DNA from: an uncultured Prevotellaceae bacterium
Lineage (GTDB): Bacteria; Bacteroidota; Bacteroidia; Bacteroidales; Bacteroidaceae
Length of the DNA: 64,000 nt
Direction of reading: 5' to 3'
Assembly (NCBI GenBank): GCA_900543815.1
Contig: UQST01000002.1
Span: 62,001-126,000 of the forward strand
Shown here: positions 8,160 through 17,266 of the stretch, one piece after another
How positions within the stretch are numbered: the stretch's first letter is position 1
How the letters are laid out: every line of letters starts with the position of its first letter
Program-made: the position numbers and the translations under genes
Notes under the pieces: generated by a model
Database searches by the model: none
Seen by the model: only the letters and a program-made list of their open reading frames with translations
Told to the model about the DNA's origin: nothing

Positions 8160-9545
8160 ATGACACTAATCAAATCTATCTCAGGCATCCGCGGAACCAT
8201 TGGCGGACGAGCAGGGGACACTCTTAATCCCCTCGACATTGTGAAGTTCACATCGGCCTACGCTACACTCATACGCCGCACGACAAAGGTCACCAGCAAC
8301 AAGATAGTTGTGGGTCGTGATGCACGTATCAGTGGTGAGATGGTCAAGAATGTGGTGTGCGGTACCCTGATGGGCATGGGTTTCGATGTGGTCAACATCG
8401 GTCTGGCCTCTACTCCCACCACCGAGATTGCTGTGACCATGGAGGGTGCATGCGGCGGTATTATCATCACCGCCAGCCATAACCCCCGCATGTGGAACGC
8501 TCTGAAGCTTCTCAACGAGAAGGGCGAATTCCTCAACAAGGCCGAGGGAAACGAGGTGCTCAGCATCGCCGAAGCCGAAGACTTCGAGTATGCCGACGTT
8601 GACCACCTGGGTTCTTACCGCGAGGACAACACCTATGACCAGAAACATATCGACCTCGTGCTCAGCTTGCCTCTGGTTGATGTGGAGGCTATCCGCAAGG
8701 CCGACTTCCATGTGGCGTTCGACTCAGTCAACAGTGTGGGCGGCATCATCCTGCCCAAGCTCTTCGAGCAGCTGGGTGTGAAGCACGTTACGGGCCTCTT
8801 CACCGAGCCTACAGGCGACTTCCAGCACAATCCCGAACCTCTTGAGAAGAACCTGGGAGATATCAAGGCGCTCATGCAGAAGGGCGGTCAGGATATCGGT
8901 TTCGTAGTTGACCCCGACGTTGACCGCTTGGCTCTCTTCTGCGAGGACGGCACTATGTACGGCGAGGAATATACCCTCGTTACAGTGGCCGACTACATCC
9001 TGCAGCACACTCCAGGCAACACCGTGAGCAATCTCAGCAGCACTCGCGCTCTGCGTGATGTAACCCGCAAGTACGGCCAGCAGTACAATGCAGCCGCAGT
9101 GGGCGAGGTCAACGTGGTGACCAAGATGAAGGAGACCAACGCTGTAATAGGCGGTGAGGGCAACGGCGGAGTCATCTATCCTGCCGCTCACAACGGCCGT
9201 GATGCTCTGGTGGGCATCGCTCTCATCCTCACTTATCTGGCCAAGAAGGGCTGCACCACCAGCCAGCTGCGTGCCACCTATCCTCCCTACTTCATTGCCA
9301 AGAACAGCATCGACCTCACTCCCGAGACTGATGTGGATGCCATCCTGGAGCGTGTGAAGGAGATGTACAAGGACCAGGAAGTGAACGATATCGACGGTGT
9401 GAAGATTGACTTCCCCGACAAGTGGGTACATCTGCGCAAGTCTAACACCGAGCCCATTATCCGTGTCTATAGCGAGGCTTCCACTATGGAGGCTGCCGAC
9501 GAGATCGGTCACACCATCATGGATGTGGTATATAGCATGATATAA
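8160..9545 (+). CDS. glmM: Phosphoglucosamine mutase (alpha-D-phosphohexomutase family)
   Basis: A 461-residue phosphohexomutase with all four family motifs: the phosphoserine loop TASHNP with Ser106, the metal-binding DPDVDRLALF, the sugar-binding GGEGNGG, and the phosphate-binding RKSNTEPIIRVY near the C-terminus. The N-terminal GIRGTIGG is also typical. The enzyme isomerises glucosamine-6-phosphate to glucosamine-1-phosphate on the route to UDP-GlcNAc. The nagA gene 36 bp downstream supports an amino-sugar role, but phosphomannomutase/phosphoglucomutase activity cannot be excluded from sequence. It follows the CotH gene by 53 bp with no visible TAnnTTTG element between them. Confidence 0.85.
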   Translation: MTLIKSISGIRGTIGGRAGDTLNPLDIVKFTSAYATLIRRTTKVTSNKIVVGRDARISGEMVKNVVCGTLMGMGFDVVNIGLASTPTTEIAVTMEGACGGIIITASHNPRMWNALKLLNEKGEFLNKAEGNEVLSIAEAEDFEYADVDHLGSYREDNTYDQKHIDLVLSLPLVDVEAIRKADFHVAFDSVNSVGGIILPKLFEQLGVKHVTGLFTEPTGDFQHNPEPLEKNLGDIKALMQKGGQDIGFVVDPDVDRLALFCEDGTMYGEEYTLVTVADYILQHTPGNTVSNLSSTRALRDVTRKYGQQYNAAAVGEVNVVTKMKETNAVIGGEGNGGVIYPAAHNGRDALVGIALILTYLAKKGCTTSQLRATYPPYFIAKNSIDLTPETDVDAILERVKEMYKDQEVNDIDGVKIDFPDKWVHLRKSNTEPIIRVYSEASTMEAADEIGHTIMDVVYSMI

Positions 9546-9581
9546 ACAACATTCATTCAGTAAAAGAAATACATAACAGAT

Positions 9582-10748
9582 ATGTTGACACAGATTATCA
9601 ATGGCAAGATTCTCACCCCTCAGGGGTGGCTCAAGGATGGTAGCGTCATCATCCGCGACGGCAAGATTCTCGAGGTCACCAATTGTGACCTGGCCATCAT
9701 TGGCGCAGACATTATCGATGCCAAGGGTATGTATGTGACTCCAGGCTTTGTGGATATGCACGTGCATGGCGGTGGCGGACGCGACTTTCAGGAGGGAACT
9801 CCCGAAGCCTTCAATGTGGCTGTCAACGCGCACCTCAAATACGGAACCACCAGTATCTTCCCCACACTGAGCAGCAGCACGGTGCCTATGATAGAGGCAG
9901 CTGTTGAGACATGCGGCGAACTGATGAAGGATCCTCAGTCACCCATTCTGGGTCTGCACCTTGAGGGTCATTACCTCAATCCCCAGAAGGCTGGTGCACA
10001 GCGTCCGGAGTGGATCAAGAACCCCGATCCCAATGAATACATCCCCATCGTAGAGAACTCACCTTGCCTGGCACGCTGGGATGCAGCTCCCGAGCTGGCA
10101 GGTGCACTGCAGTTCGGTAAGTATTGTGCCGAGAAGGGCATCCTGCCCAGCATCGCCCACACCGCTGCCAGCTATGCCGATGTAAAGGCGGCTTTCGAGG
10201 TTGGCTTCACACATGTGACCCACTTCTACAATGCTATGCCTGGTTTCCACAACAAGCGCGAGTACAAGTACGAGGGTACTGTGGAGAGCGTTTATCTCAT
10301 CGACGATATGACCGTAGAGTGTGTGGCCGACGGCATCCACGTGCCTCCCACCATCCTGCGAATGGTGTATAAGATCAAGGGAGTGGAGCGTATGGCGCTC
10401 ATCACCGACGCTTTGGCTGTAGCAGCAGTAGATAGTGACGACGTGAAAGCCTTCGATCCCCGCGTGGTCATCGAGGATGGCGTGTGCAAGCTGAGCGACC
10501 GTTCGGCTCTGGCAGGTTCCATTGCCACCACCGACCGCCTTGTTCGTACCATGGTGCAACAGGCCGAAGTGCCCCTCGAAGACGCTATCCGCATGGCCAG
10601 TGAGACTCCTGCCCACATCATGGGAGTGCACGACCGCAAGGGTGCTCTGGCTCGTGGCAAGGATGCCGATATCCTCATCATCGACGACAAGCTCAACGTG
10701 CGTTGCGTTTGGCAGATGGGTAAGATCAGGGAGAACTCTCTCTTCTGA
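9582..10748 (+). CDS. nagA: N-acetylglucosamine-6-phosphate deacetylase
   Basis: A 388-residue amidohydrolase-fold enzyme that converts GlcNAc-6-phosphate to glucosamine-6-phosphate plus acetate in the cytoplasm. Visible family features are the metal motif DMHVHGGGGRDF near residue 58, the metal-ligand Glu in LHLEGHYLNPQKAGAQ, His ligands in IAHTAASY and THFYNAMP, the catalytic Asp in LITDALAV, and the C-terminal GKDADILIID. Paired with the mutase upstream, it feeds recycled or salvaged amino sugar into central metabolism or wall synthesis. A strong hairpin follows the stop codon. Confidence 0.95.
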   Translation: MLTQIINGKILTPQGWLKDGSVIIRDGKILEVTNCDLAIIGADIIDAKGMYVTPGFVDMHVHGGGGRDFQEGTPEAFNVAVNAHLKYGTTSIFPTLSSSTVPMIEAAVETCGELMKDPQSPILGLHLEGHYLNPQKAGAQRPEWIKNPDPNEYIPIVENSPCLARWDAAPELAGALQFGKYCAEKGILPSIAHTAASYADVKAAFEVGFTHVTHFYNAMPGFHNKREYKYEGTVESVYLIDDMTVECVADGIHVPPTILRMVYKIKGVERMALITDALAVAAVDSDDVKAFDPRVVIEDGVCKLSDRSALAGSIATTDRLVRTMVQQAEVPLEDAIRMASETPAHIMGVHDRKGALARGKDADILIIDDKLNVRCVWQMGKIRENSLF

Positions 10749-10822
10749 CCTCCTTCCTGCAGCGTAGTATAATATAAGGAACGCGCCTGCGCGAGGCGGG
10801 CACGTTTCTGCATAAAGCTCCA

Positions 10823-10855
10823 ATGGCCCGATGCATGTCATTTGCATCGGGCCAT
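10823..10855. terminator. Hairpin downstream of nagA
   Basis: ATGGCCCGATGCA (10823-10835) pairs perfectly with TGCATCGGGCCAT (10843-10855) around a 7-nt loop. No U-tract follows on the plus strand, so termination is inferred from position and stem strength. Confidence 0.6.
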
Positions 10856-10879
10856 CATAAAAGGGGGAGGCACGCTCCG

Positions 10880-10976
10880 TCACCGTCCAACCCAAGGCTG
10901 GACGGTGGATGAAGCTTGGATACTTTTGCATCGAAGTATATATTCAACGACCGTCCAGCCTTGGGTTGGACGGTGA
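10880..10976. repeat. Perfect 27-bp inverted repeat between convergent genes
   Basis: The arms 10880-10906 and 10950-10976 are exact reverse complements. Each arm is itself a smaller palindrome, ACCGTCCA...TGGACGGT, so either two small hairpins or one long stem can form. A weaker pair (AGTCATAC 11014-11021 with GTATGACT 11039-11046) follows. The gap 10749-11106 has no gene. Confidence 0.85.
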
Positions 10977-11106
10977 AGGCATACAGCATACCCACCCTTG
11001 GATGCTGAATGGAAGTCATACTTGAGCATGTTGCACACGTATGACTAATGGCTTCGTGTTTTCTCCCTTCCTGCTTCTGCTTCTGTTTTTCTGCCTCCCG
11101 GGGGCG

Positions 11107-13461
11107 TCACATGTCCTTTATGAAGTCCGATGGAGTCTTGCCTGTGACGTTCTTGAAGACCCTTACGAAGTGGGAATAGTCGGTGAAACCGCAGTCTATT
11201 GCCACGTTCTTCATCGGGATGGAGGGGTTTCGGGTGAGGATGCTTTGTGCCAGCGCTATCTTGGTAGTGCGTATGAGTGCCACAGGAGTGTCGCCTGTGA
11301 GGGCAGTCACCTTGCGGTGCAGCTGGCGTGTGTTGATGCCCAACTGCTCTGCCAGGCAGGCTACGCTCAGGTCCTTTCCTTCCTTTACGGCCTCCAGTAT
11401 CGCAGCCTTGGCATGCTTCATGAAGTGGTCCTGCGGCATATTCACGCTGATGGACGGCAGCAATGATTCCTGCTCATATTTCTTGCGAAGCACCTCTCTC
11501 TGCTTCAGCAGGTTGCCTATGCGCAGTTGCAGTTCCTCTGTGTTGAATGGCTTGGGCAGGTAAGCATCCACTCCGCATTCCAGTCCGCGCTGCCTGTCTT
11601 CCTCGCTCACCTTGGCCGTCACCATGATTACGGGTATGTGGCACACCAGTTCGTCGGCCCTCAACAGGCGGCAGAATTCCAGTCCGTCCATCATGGGCAT
11701 CATCACATCACTGATTATCAGGTCGGGTATCAGGCTTCGGGCCATGTCGAGACCCTCCTTGCCGTTCTGTGCAAAGTGTATCTCATAGTCCTTGCCCAGT
11801 TGTGACCCGATGAATTCAGCCACATCGCTGTTGTCCTCCACTATCAGTATCTGCCTCAGTCCCTGTCCCTCGTTGATGGTTTCGGGTGCTTCCTCGTCCA
11901 GTTCTATGCCGGTGGGAGCCGGTTCGCTGTACATCTCGCTCTCGCTGATGGGCTTTCCCCGGTGCTGTATGGGTATGCTTATGCTGAATGTGGTGCCTGC
12001 TCCCGGCTCGCTTTTCCATGCGATGCTGCCTCCGGTGGCCTTCACTATCTCGTTGACCAGCGCCAGTCCCACGCCCGTCCCATGCGGGTTCTCCTTGCTC
12101 TTGTTCGTATAGAAAGGTTCCAGTATGTGGCTCTGTTCCTCCTTGGTCATACCCGCTCCTGTGTCGCTCACGCTCAGTGTGATGTGCTTGCTTTCCTGCT
12201 TCAGGCTCACGGTGATGGAGCCTCCCTCGGGTGTGAACTTCAGAGCGTTTGACAGCAGATTGCCCACCACCTTGTTTACATAGTCGGGTACAAAGTCGGT
12301 CTGCAGTTCTGCGGGGCGGTTGTAACTGATGTTTATGCCGCGTTCACTGGCATAGTCCTCGTAGGTCTCTACCGTCATCTCCACCTGTGCAGCCAGGTTG
12401 CCGTGTCGCCAGTCCGGCTCTCCTACAGTCGATTTCACCCTTGAGATGTCCAGCAGTTGCGTCACCAGTTCCAGCAGACGCGCCCCTTGTCGGTGGATGG
12501 ACCTTGCCTGGTGCTGTGTGGTGCTGTCTGTGTTTTCCCTGTTTGCCATCTCCCGGCTCAGTCCCAGTATGACAGTGAGCGGCGTGCGGAATTCGTGGGT
12601 GACGTTTGTGAAGAACTCCTCCCTCATGCGTGATGCTTTCACCAGCATCAGGTGGTGCCGCTTGCGTATTCTCTGACCGTATATCATGGCGGCTATGATG
12701 GCCAGCAGCACTGCCACTATGGCCAGCGAGACGCACATGTTCACCCATTTTGCCTGCCTCTCCACCTTCAGTTCCTCGCGTGCCAGATCCACTCTCCTCT
12801 GCTGCCGGCCCCGTTCTATGTTGATGCCAATGTTGTGTATCCGGTCGCGTTTGTTGCTGTCGAGCACGCTGTCTTGCAGGCTGGTGGCCAGCACATGGTG
12901 CTCGAGTGCTTCGCGGAAGCGTCCTTCGCGCTCATATATGCGGTAATAGAGCATGTTCACACTCACCAGGTGTTCGTTGGAATGTATGCTTCGTGCCACG
13001 GTGTCGGCCTCTGTGAGCAGTCTAAGCGCTTCCTGCTCGCGGTGCAGGTCGAAGTTTGCCGATGCCAGCGAGAGCACTGTCTCCAGCGAGTGCCACTTGT
13101 CGGGTGAGTCCTTCATCAGGTCATAAGCCTGCTGGTATTGGTCCAGGGCGGCCTCGTAATCACCGTGCTTCTCGCTGAGCGACCCGAAGTAGATGTGGCA
13201 GAGCGACTGTCCCAGCACATTCTCACTCTCCCTGTTGAGCCGCATCGACTGCTTGTAGCACTCCAGAGCCTCTTCATCGCGCCCCTGGCTGCTGTAGATG
13301 GACCCCAGGTTGGCATAGTTGATGGCCTGTCCCACAGCACTTCCCAACTGCCTTTCACCCTCCAGAGCCAGGTGGAATATGGTGTCGGCACGGTCCAGGT
13401 TGCCCACTGAGAGGTAGATGTTGCCCAGTCCGTTGAGCGACACCACCCTGTTCTTGCGCAT
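11107..13461 (-). CDS. Hybrid two-component protein (TPR-kinase-receiver-AraC), C-terminal fragment
   Basis: This is the larger part of a gene whose N-terminal part is 13465-13851, in the same frame and separated only by TAA. Numbered from the GTG at 13464, it shows TPR-like helices (about 10-215), one membrane segment (about 240-263), a histidine kinase with H-box THEFRTPL (His290), N-box near 401-412 and G-boxes near 433-467, a receiver with phosphorylatable Asp586 in SDVMMP, and an AraC-type HTH at about 690-780. The family couples sensing to transcription in one polypeptide. Restart at the GTG 13464 or ATG 13461 could yield a kinase without the N-terminal signal sequence and first TPRs. 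It is divergent from the secreted-protein block beginning at 14350 and is a plausible regulator of it. Confidence 0.85.
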   Translation of the reverse strand: MRKNRVVSLNGLGNIYLSVGNLDRADTIFHLALEGERQLGSAVGQAINYANLGSIYSSQGRDEEALECYKQSMRLNRESENVLGQSLCHIYFGSLSEKHGDYEAALDQYQQAYDLMKDSPDKWHSLETVLSLASANFDLHREQEALRLLTEADTVARSIHSNEHLVSVNMLYYRIYEREGRFREALEHHVLATSLQDSVLDSNKRDRIHNIGINIERGRQQRRVDLAREELKVERQAKWVNMCVSLAIVAVLLAIIAAMIYGQRIRKRHHLMLVKASRMREEFFTNVTHEFRTPLTVILGLSREMANRENTDSTTQHQARSIHRQGARLLELVTQLLDISRVKSTVGEPDWRHGNLAAQVEMTVETYEDYASERGINISYNRPAELQTDFVPDYVNKVVGNLLSNALKFTPEGGSITVSLKQESKHITLSVSDTGAGMTKEEQSHILEPFYTNKSKENPHGTGVGLALVNEIVKATGGSIAWKSEPGAGTTFSISIPIQHRGKPISESEMYSEPAPTGIELDEEAPETINEGQGLRQILIVEDNSDVAEFIGSQLGKDYEIHFAQNGKEGLDMARSLIPDLIISDVMMPMMDGLEFCRLLRADELVCHIPVIMVTAKVSEEDRQRGLECGVDAYLPKPFNTEELQLRIGNLLKQREVLRKKYEQESLLPSISVNMPQDHFMKHAKAAILEAVKEGKDLSVACLAEQLGINTRQLHRKVTALTGDTPVALIRTTKIALAQSILTRNPSIPMKNVAIDCGFTDYSHFVRVFKNVTGKTPSDFIKDM

Positions 13462-13464
13462 CAC

Positions 13465-13851
13465 TTAGGCCGTGTCGGTGCTCTCCTCACACATGCGGTA
13501 GGCCGTGTAGTGGTACTCTTGTGCCACATCCAGTATGCCCATGCGGCGGTAGTCGGTACCTATATTGTTGAGAGCCTGTATCCATTCGGCGGTGTCGCTC
13601 ACTTCCTTGGCCAGGTCCAGACCACGTGTGTGCAGCTGCAGAGCTTCGTCAAATCGGCTCTCGTTGCGCATGGCCTTTCCCTCCTGTCGCAGTCTTGCCA
13701 GGCTGTCGGCAATGGTTTCATCGGTGGTTTGTGCTTCATTGCCGTTCCGGCACGACGGCATTGCCAGGCTCAGTACGGTGGCACACAGAATGGCCTTGAA
13801 TGCGTGCCTGGCGCTGGGCAGCACGGCTTGTAGGGCAAGAGTAATGTTCAT
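13465..13851 (-). pseudogene. N-terminal fragment of the hybrid two-component protein, ended by an in-frame TAA
   Basis: A 128-residue reading frame with an N-terminal hydrophobic segment ending in a Cys (LSLAMPSC), resembling a signal or lipoprotein sequence, followed by TPR-like helices (EALQLHTRGLDLAKEV, AEWIQALNNIGTDYRRM). The repeats continue in register across the stop into GLGNIYLSVGNLDRADTIF of the downstream fragment, so the two parts were one gene of about 914 codons. The stop is 13465-13467 (TAA on the minus strand); a single base change from a Lys codon such as AAA would explain it. It could be a real nonsense mutation, an assembly error, or a read-through site. Confidence 0.85.
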
Positions 13852-13909
13852 ATCTGTCTGGTTCTATCTGCCCGTGGGGAAAATATATTTCCCCTTGAGG
13901 GTTACAATG

Positions 13910-13917
13910 CAAAGTTA
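13910..13917 (-). promoter_or_regulatory. -7 promoter element, hybrid kinase gene
   Basis: TAACTTTG on the minus strand, 59 bp upstream of the start at 13851. Confidence 0.6.
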
Positions 13918-14269
13918 ACTAAATCATGCGACATATTGCCACGTAGGGGGCAGAACTTTTTGTGCCTCAAGACTAAAAAGTGCCTGGCATGCCTCATTGC
14001 TGCAGAAAAGCGCGGTTTTATCGGTGATTCGGCCCTTGTGATATTCTCATTACACTCTGCCCGGTGTGCTGCCTGGGACAGTTTCATTGCTCTACGGGAT
14101 GACTGAAGCGTACATGAGGTGCCTGTGCAGCCTAAAGCGCTGTGTTTTAACACTTATTAGGGTTTCATTGGTAGTCTGTCAGAGGGCGGTGTCCGATGTA
14201 GCCACCTGTTTTGTCCTAAATGTTCATGCGCCCAAGTGCATCGCGCTTGGTGTATGCGTGCGAGAGCAT
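13918..14269. other. Divergent intergenic region without a gene
   Basis: No credible gene is seen between the two divergent promoters. The one structure noted is an inverted repeat ACTTTTT (13955-13961) with AAAAAGT (13975-13981) close to the kinase promoter, a weak candidate for a regulator site. Confidence 0.4.
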
Positions 14270-14277
14270 TAACTTTG
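14247..14277 (+). promoter_or_regulatory. Promoter of the secreted-protein block
   Basis: The -7 element TAACTTTG (14270-14277) is preceded by TTG (14247-14249) at the usual ~20-bp spacing. The leader to the ATG at 14350 is about 65 nt. Confidence 0.65.
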
Positions 14278-14349
14278 TGGCATAACGCGCTGCCGATGGT
14301 GCGTGAGTGTGTACCCAAGAAACGATAATAACAATAAAACAATATAGCT

Positions 14350-17184
14350 ATGAAGAAGCAATTCCTATTTTTTCTGTTCTGCCTTTGCGCAGGAGTGTCC
14401 AACGTTTGGGCTCAGGAGACCGATTGGTCACCGCTGTTTACCCGAGTGTGTGAAGGTGTTACCTACACGTGTGAGAATGATGAGGCCTATCCGTGGAATC
14501 TTGCGAATGGCTACCTGATAAGTACCAACAAAGTAGGTAATAGTTCGAGTACCTTTAAGATTACCTTCAGTTGTGAATCTTCAGTCCTTTTCTACATGAA
14601 CTACGGTACCAGCACAGAGAGTGGTTATGACAAATTGACGGTCGTGCTGGACGGAAACTCTTTTGCTTGTTCGGGAACGGCTTCATCAGGCGAGCCCACA
14701 GAATTACAGTCTGGTGAGCATGTGCTGACGTTGACATATTCTAAGGATGGTTCTGGTACTGGCGGCAGCGACCAAGTGTGGGTTTCTGGTTTGTCATTTC
14801 TTGATAAGGAAACAGGAGTTCCTGTCATTGATTTGGCTGCTCCTGGTCAATTGGGTGAAGAGGCTGTCGCACAGTTTGGAACTCTGCCCAAGGTGGATGT
14901 TTTACGTCTTAAGGGGTCGCTCAACAAAGAAGACTGGACGACAATAAAAAACATGACTACCTTGTGTTACCTAGATATGACAGAGACCACGGTTACTGAG
15001 ATTCCAGCCGAAGCATTTACGAAAAACCAGATTCGCTGCATCAAGTGGCCGGCAAATCTCAAGGTCATTGGCGGCAAAGCTTTCTATGACAAATCTCTGA
15101 AGGGGCATCTGGTGTTGCCCGAGACTCTTGACAGCATCGGGCCGTCTGCTTTCTATAGGAATTATATAGATTCTGTGAGCATGCCTCACAAGCAGATAGC
15201 CTTTGCCAATGATATTTTCCGTGAAAATTCTAACCTGACCAAGGTGGAGTTCAACTCCTGTGCTTCCTATATGACCAATAATATGTTCTATTCTTGCAAG
15301 AAACTACGCAGTGTGAGCGGAATGGAGTGTGTGAAGACGATCGGTGGTTCTGTCTTCGCCGGATGTGACAGCTTGCGCACAGTGGGAAACATTGTCCCCA
15401 CTATGATAGGAAATAATGCCTTTAACGCTTGCAAGAAGCTGGAGTCTCTCGACTTGTCGCAAGTGACATCGCTGGGAGAATATGCTTTTTATTCTTGCCA
15501 GTCGCTTAAGACGGTGGATATGCCAGAGGTGTCAAGCATGGGTGGAAGTTGTTTCAGCTCATGCTCTGCTTTGACCAGTGTTTCTATTGGTGATAACCTT
15601 TCCAAAATTCCCAGTTCAGCGTTTTCAGGCTGCAGCGCACTCAAGACCATCACGCTGGGAGCTTCAGTCTCTTACTTTGACTCTAATGCATTCAATGGCG
15701 TGAGTCCAGAGAAACTTTATATCAATGCTCCCACCCCTCCCGGTGTGTATAGCAACGGTACCTTTGGCTCTACCAGCGGCACACTCTATGTGCCCGAATA
15801 CTCTATGGTGAGCTATAAGCTGCATGACTACTGGAGCAAGTTTACCAGCGTGGATGTCAATCCCAACCCAGTGACCAGTCTGGCCCTCAACGGCAAGCTT
15901 TCTCTCACCTCGAACGCCCGCATCCCCGACAGCCCCAATGTGATGATGTATGGCTATGGTTCATCATTCATCGTGAACGGAAACAAGGAGCAGACTCTGG
16001 GCAGGTTTGTTGCCTATTATAATAATAGTGCTTCATCGTCTATCATCAGCCGCTGCAACAACATGTCAAGCACAGCCAGTGAGGCACGTTATTGGATGAA
16101 CAGCGGATACTGGTACTTCATCTGTCCTCCGTTTGATGTGAGGATGTCTGACATCACCACCATTAGCGGTAATCAGGTGGCCATACGCTATTACGACAGT
16201 GAAGCACGCGCTGCTGGCAGCACATCCAACTGGAAGGATGTGGCTCCCGACGCCACTCTGAAGGCCGGACAGGGCTACATCTTCCGCGTGAGCAGCGCAG
16301 ACTATGTATGTATGCCAGCCACCGAGGAAACCCACAACCAGATATTCCGCAGCCAGGCTGTCACTACTCCCCTGAGTGAATATTCCAGCGATGATGCCAA
16401 TGCCAGAAACTGGAACCTGGTGGGCAACCCCTATGCCTGCTTCTACGACATCTACCGCATGGACTACACAGCCCCCCTCACCGTGTGGAATACAGATAAT
16501 AGTACTTACAATGCCTATAGCATAGCCGATGATGACTTCGCACTTCGTCCCATGCAAGCATTCTTCGTGCAGAAGCCTGATGGTGTGGAGGCAATCACCT
16601 TCCAGCCCGAAGGCCGACAGATCACATCCACCATCGACCACCCGGCCGGCGTGAAGGCTATGGCCGGCAAGGCTGCCAGCCGCAGGTTCATAGAACTGGA
16701 ACTGAGCAACGGCATCACCGACGACCACACACGACTGGTGGTCAACCCGCAGGCCCAAGAGACATTTGATGCCAACAACGACGCATCAAAGATGATGAGC
16801 ACCGACATCACAGCACAGATATTCAGCGTGCAGGGTGATGAGGCTTATGCCATCAAGGAATCACCCTTTGCTGCCGGACAGGCCGAGATAGGCATGTGGT
16901 TCCCTGCTGACGGACAGTATGTGGTAAACATCACACGTGCCGACGTGAAGGTGGAACTGATGGACAATGGAGCCGTAGTGCCTATGCCTTATACTTTCAC
17001 AGCCGACGAAGGATTCTGCGAAGGACGTTTCGTGCTGCGAATCACTACCGACCCCACTGCCATCGAGGGTGTAGAAGGCAACGATGCCAGTGCACCTCTC
17101 TATGATCTGCAGGGACGCAAGGTGGGCAGCACAACCCACAAGGGCATCTATGTGCAGAAGGGAAAGAAGATGGTGGTGAAGTGA
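14350..17184 (+). CDS. BspA-like leucine-rich-repeat surface protein
   Basis: A 944-residue secreted protein. The signal peptide is about 1-22 (MKKQFLFFLFCLCAGVSNVWAQ without its cleavage context). A beta-rich N-terminal domain spans about 25-155. LRR_5/BspA-type repeats run from about 175 to 480 (units such as IPAEAFTKNQI, SLGEYAFYSCQSLKTVDMP). A long beta-rich region follows, and the last 35 residues form the tail LYDLQGRKV...KGIYVQKGKKMVVK shared with four other proteins here. BspA-type proteins bind host matrix proteins or other bacteria; the ligand here is unknown. The 5' half is visibly more AT-rich than neighbouring genes, which may reflect separate acquisition. It is the first gene of a co-directional block running to 31433. 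Confidence 0.85.
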   Translation: MKKQFLFFLFCLCAGVSNVWAQETDWSPLFTRVCEGVTYTCENDEAYPWNLANGYLISTNKVGNSSSTFKITFSCESSVLFYMNYGTSTESGYDKLTVVLDGNSFACSGTASSGEPTELQSGEHVLTLTYSKDGSGTGGSDQVWVSGLSFLDKETGVPVIDLAAPGQLGEEAVAQFGTLPKVDVLRLKGSLNKEDWTTIKNMTTLCYLDMTETTVTEIPAEAFTKNQIRCIKWPANLKVIGGKAFYDKSLKGHLVLPETLDSIGPSAFYRNYIDSVSMPHKQIAFANDIFRENSNLTKVEFNSCASYMTNNMFYSCKKLRSVSGMECVKTIGGSVFAGCDSLRTVGNIVPTMIGNNAFNACKKLESLDLSQVTSLGEYAFYSCQSLKTVDMPEVSSMGGSCFSSCSALTSVSIGDNLSKIPSSAFSGCSALKTITLGASVSYFDSNAFNGVSPEKLYINAPTPPGVYSNGTFGSTSGTLYVPEYSMVSYKLHDYWSKFTSVDVNPNPVTSLALNGKLSLTSNARIPDSPNVMMYGYGSSFIVNGNKEQTLGRFVAYYNNSASSSIISRCNNMSSTASEARYWMNSGYWYFICPPFDVRMSDITTISGNQVAIRYYDSEARAAGSTSNWKDVAPDATLKAGQGYIFRVSSADYVCMPATEETHNQIFRSQAVTTPLSEYSSDDANARNWNLVGNPYACFYDIYRMDYTAPLTVWNTDNSTYNAYSIADDDFALRPMQAFFVQKPDGVEAITFQPEGRQITSTIDHPAGVKAMAGKAASRRFIELELSNGITDDHTRLVVNPQAQETFDANNDASKMMSTDITAQIFSVQGDEAYAIKESPFAAGQAEIGMWFPADGQYVVNITRADVKVELMDNGAVVPMPYTFTADEGFCEGRFVLRITTDPTAIEGVEGNDASAPLYDLQGRKVGSTTHKGIYVQKGKKMVVK

Positions 17185-17185
17185 T

Positions 17186-17217
17186 GGGCTATACATTATA
17201 TATATATAATAGAGCCC
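17186..17217. repeat. AT-rich intercistronic hairpin
   Basis: GGGCT (17186-17190) pairs with AGCCC (17213-17217) around a 16-bp perfect AT palindrome (17195-17210). It lies in the 82-bp gap between two co-directional genes and may attenuate or stabilise the transcript. Confidence 0.5.
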
Positions 17218-17266
17218 CTCACATGAGTGATGACATCAAGCAGTCAATAACTTAAACCAACGCAAT

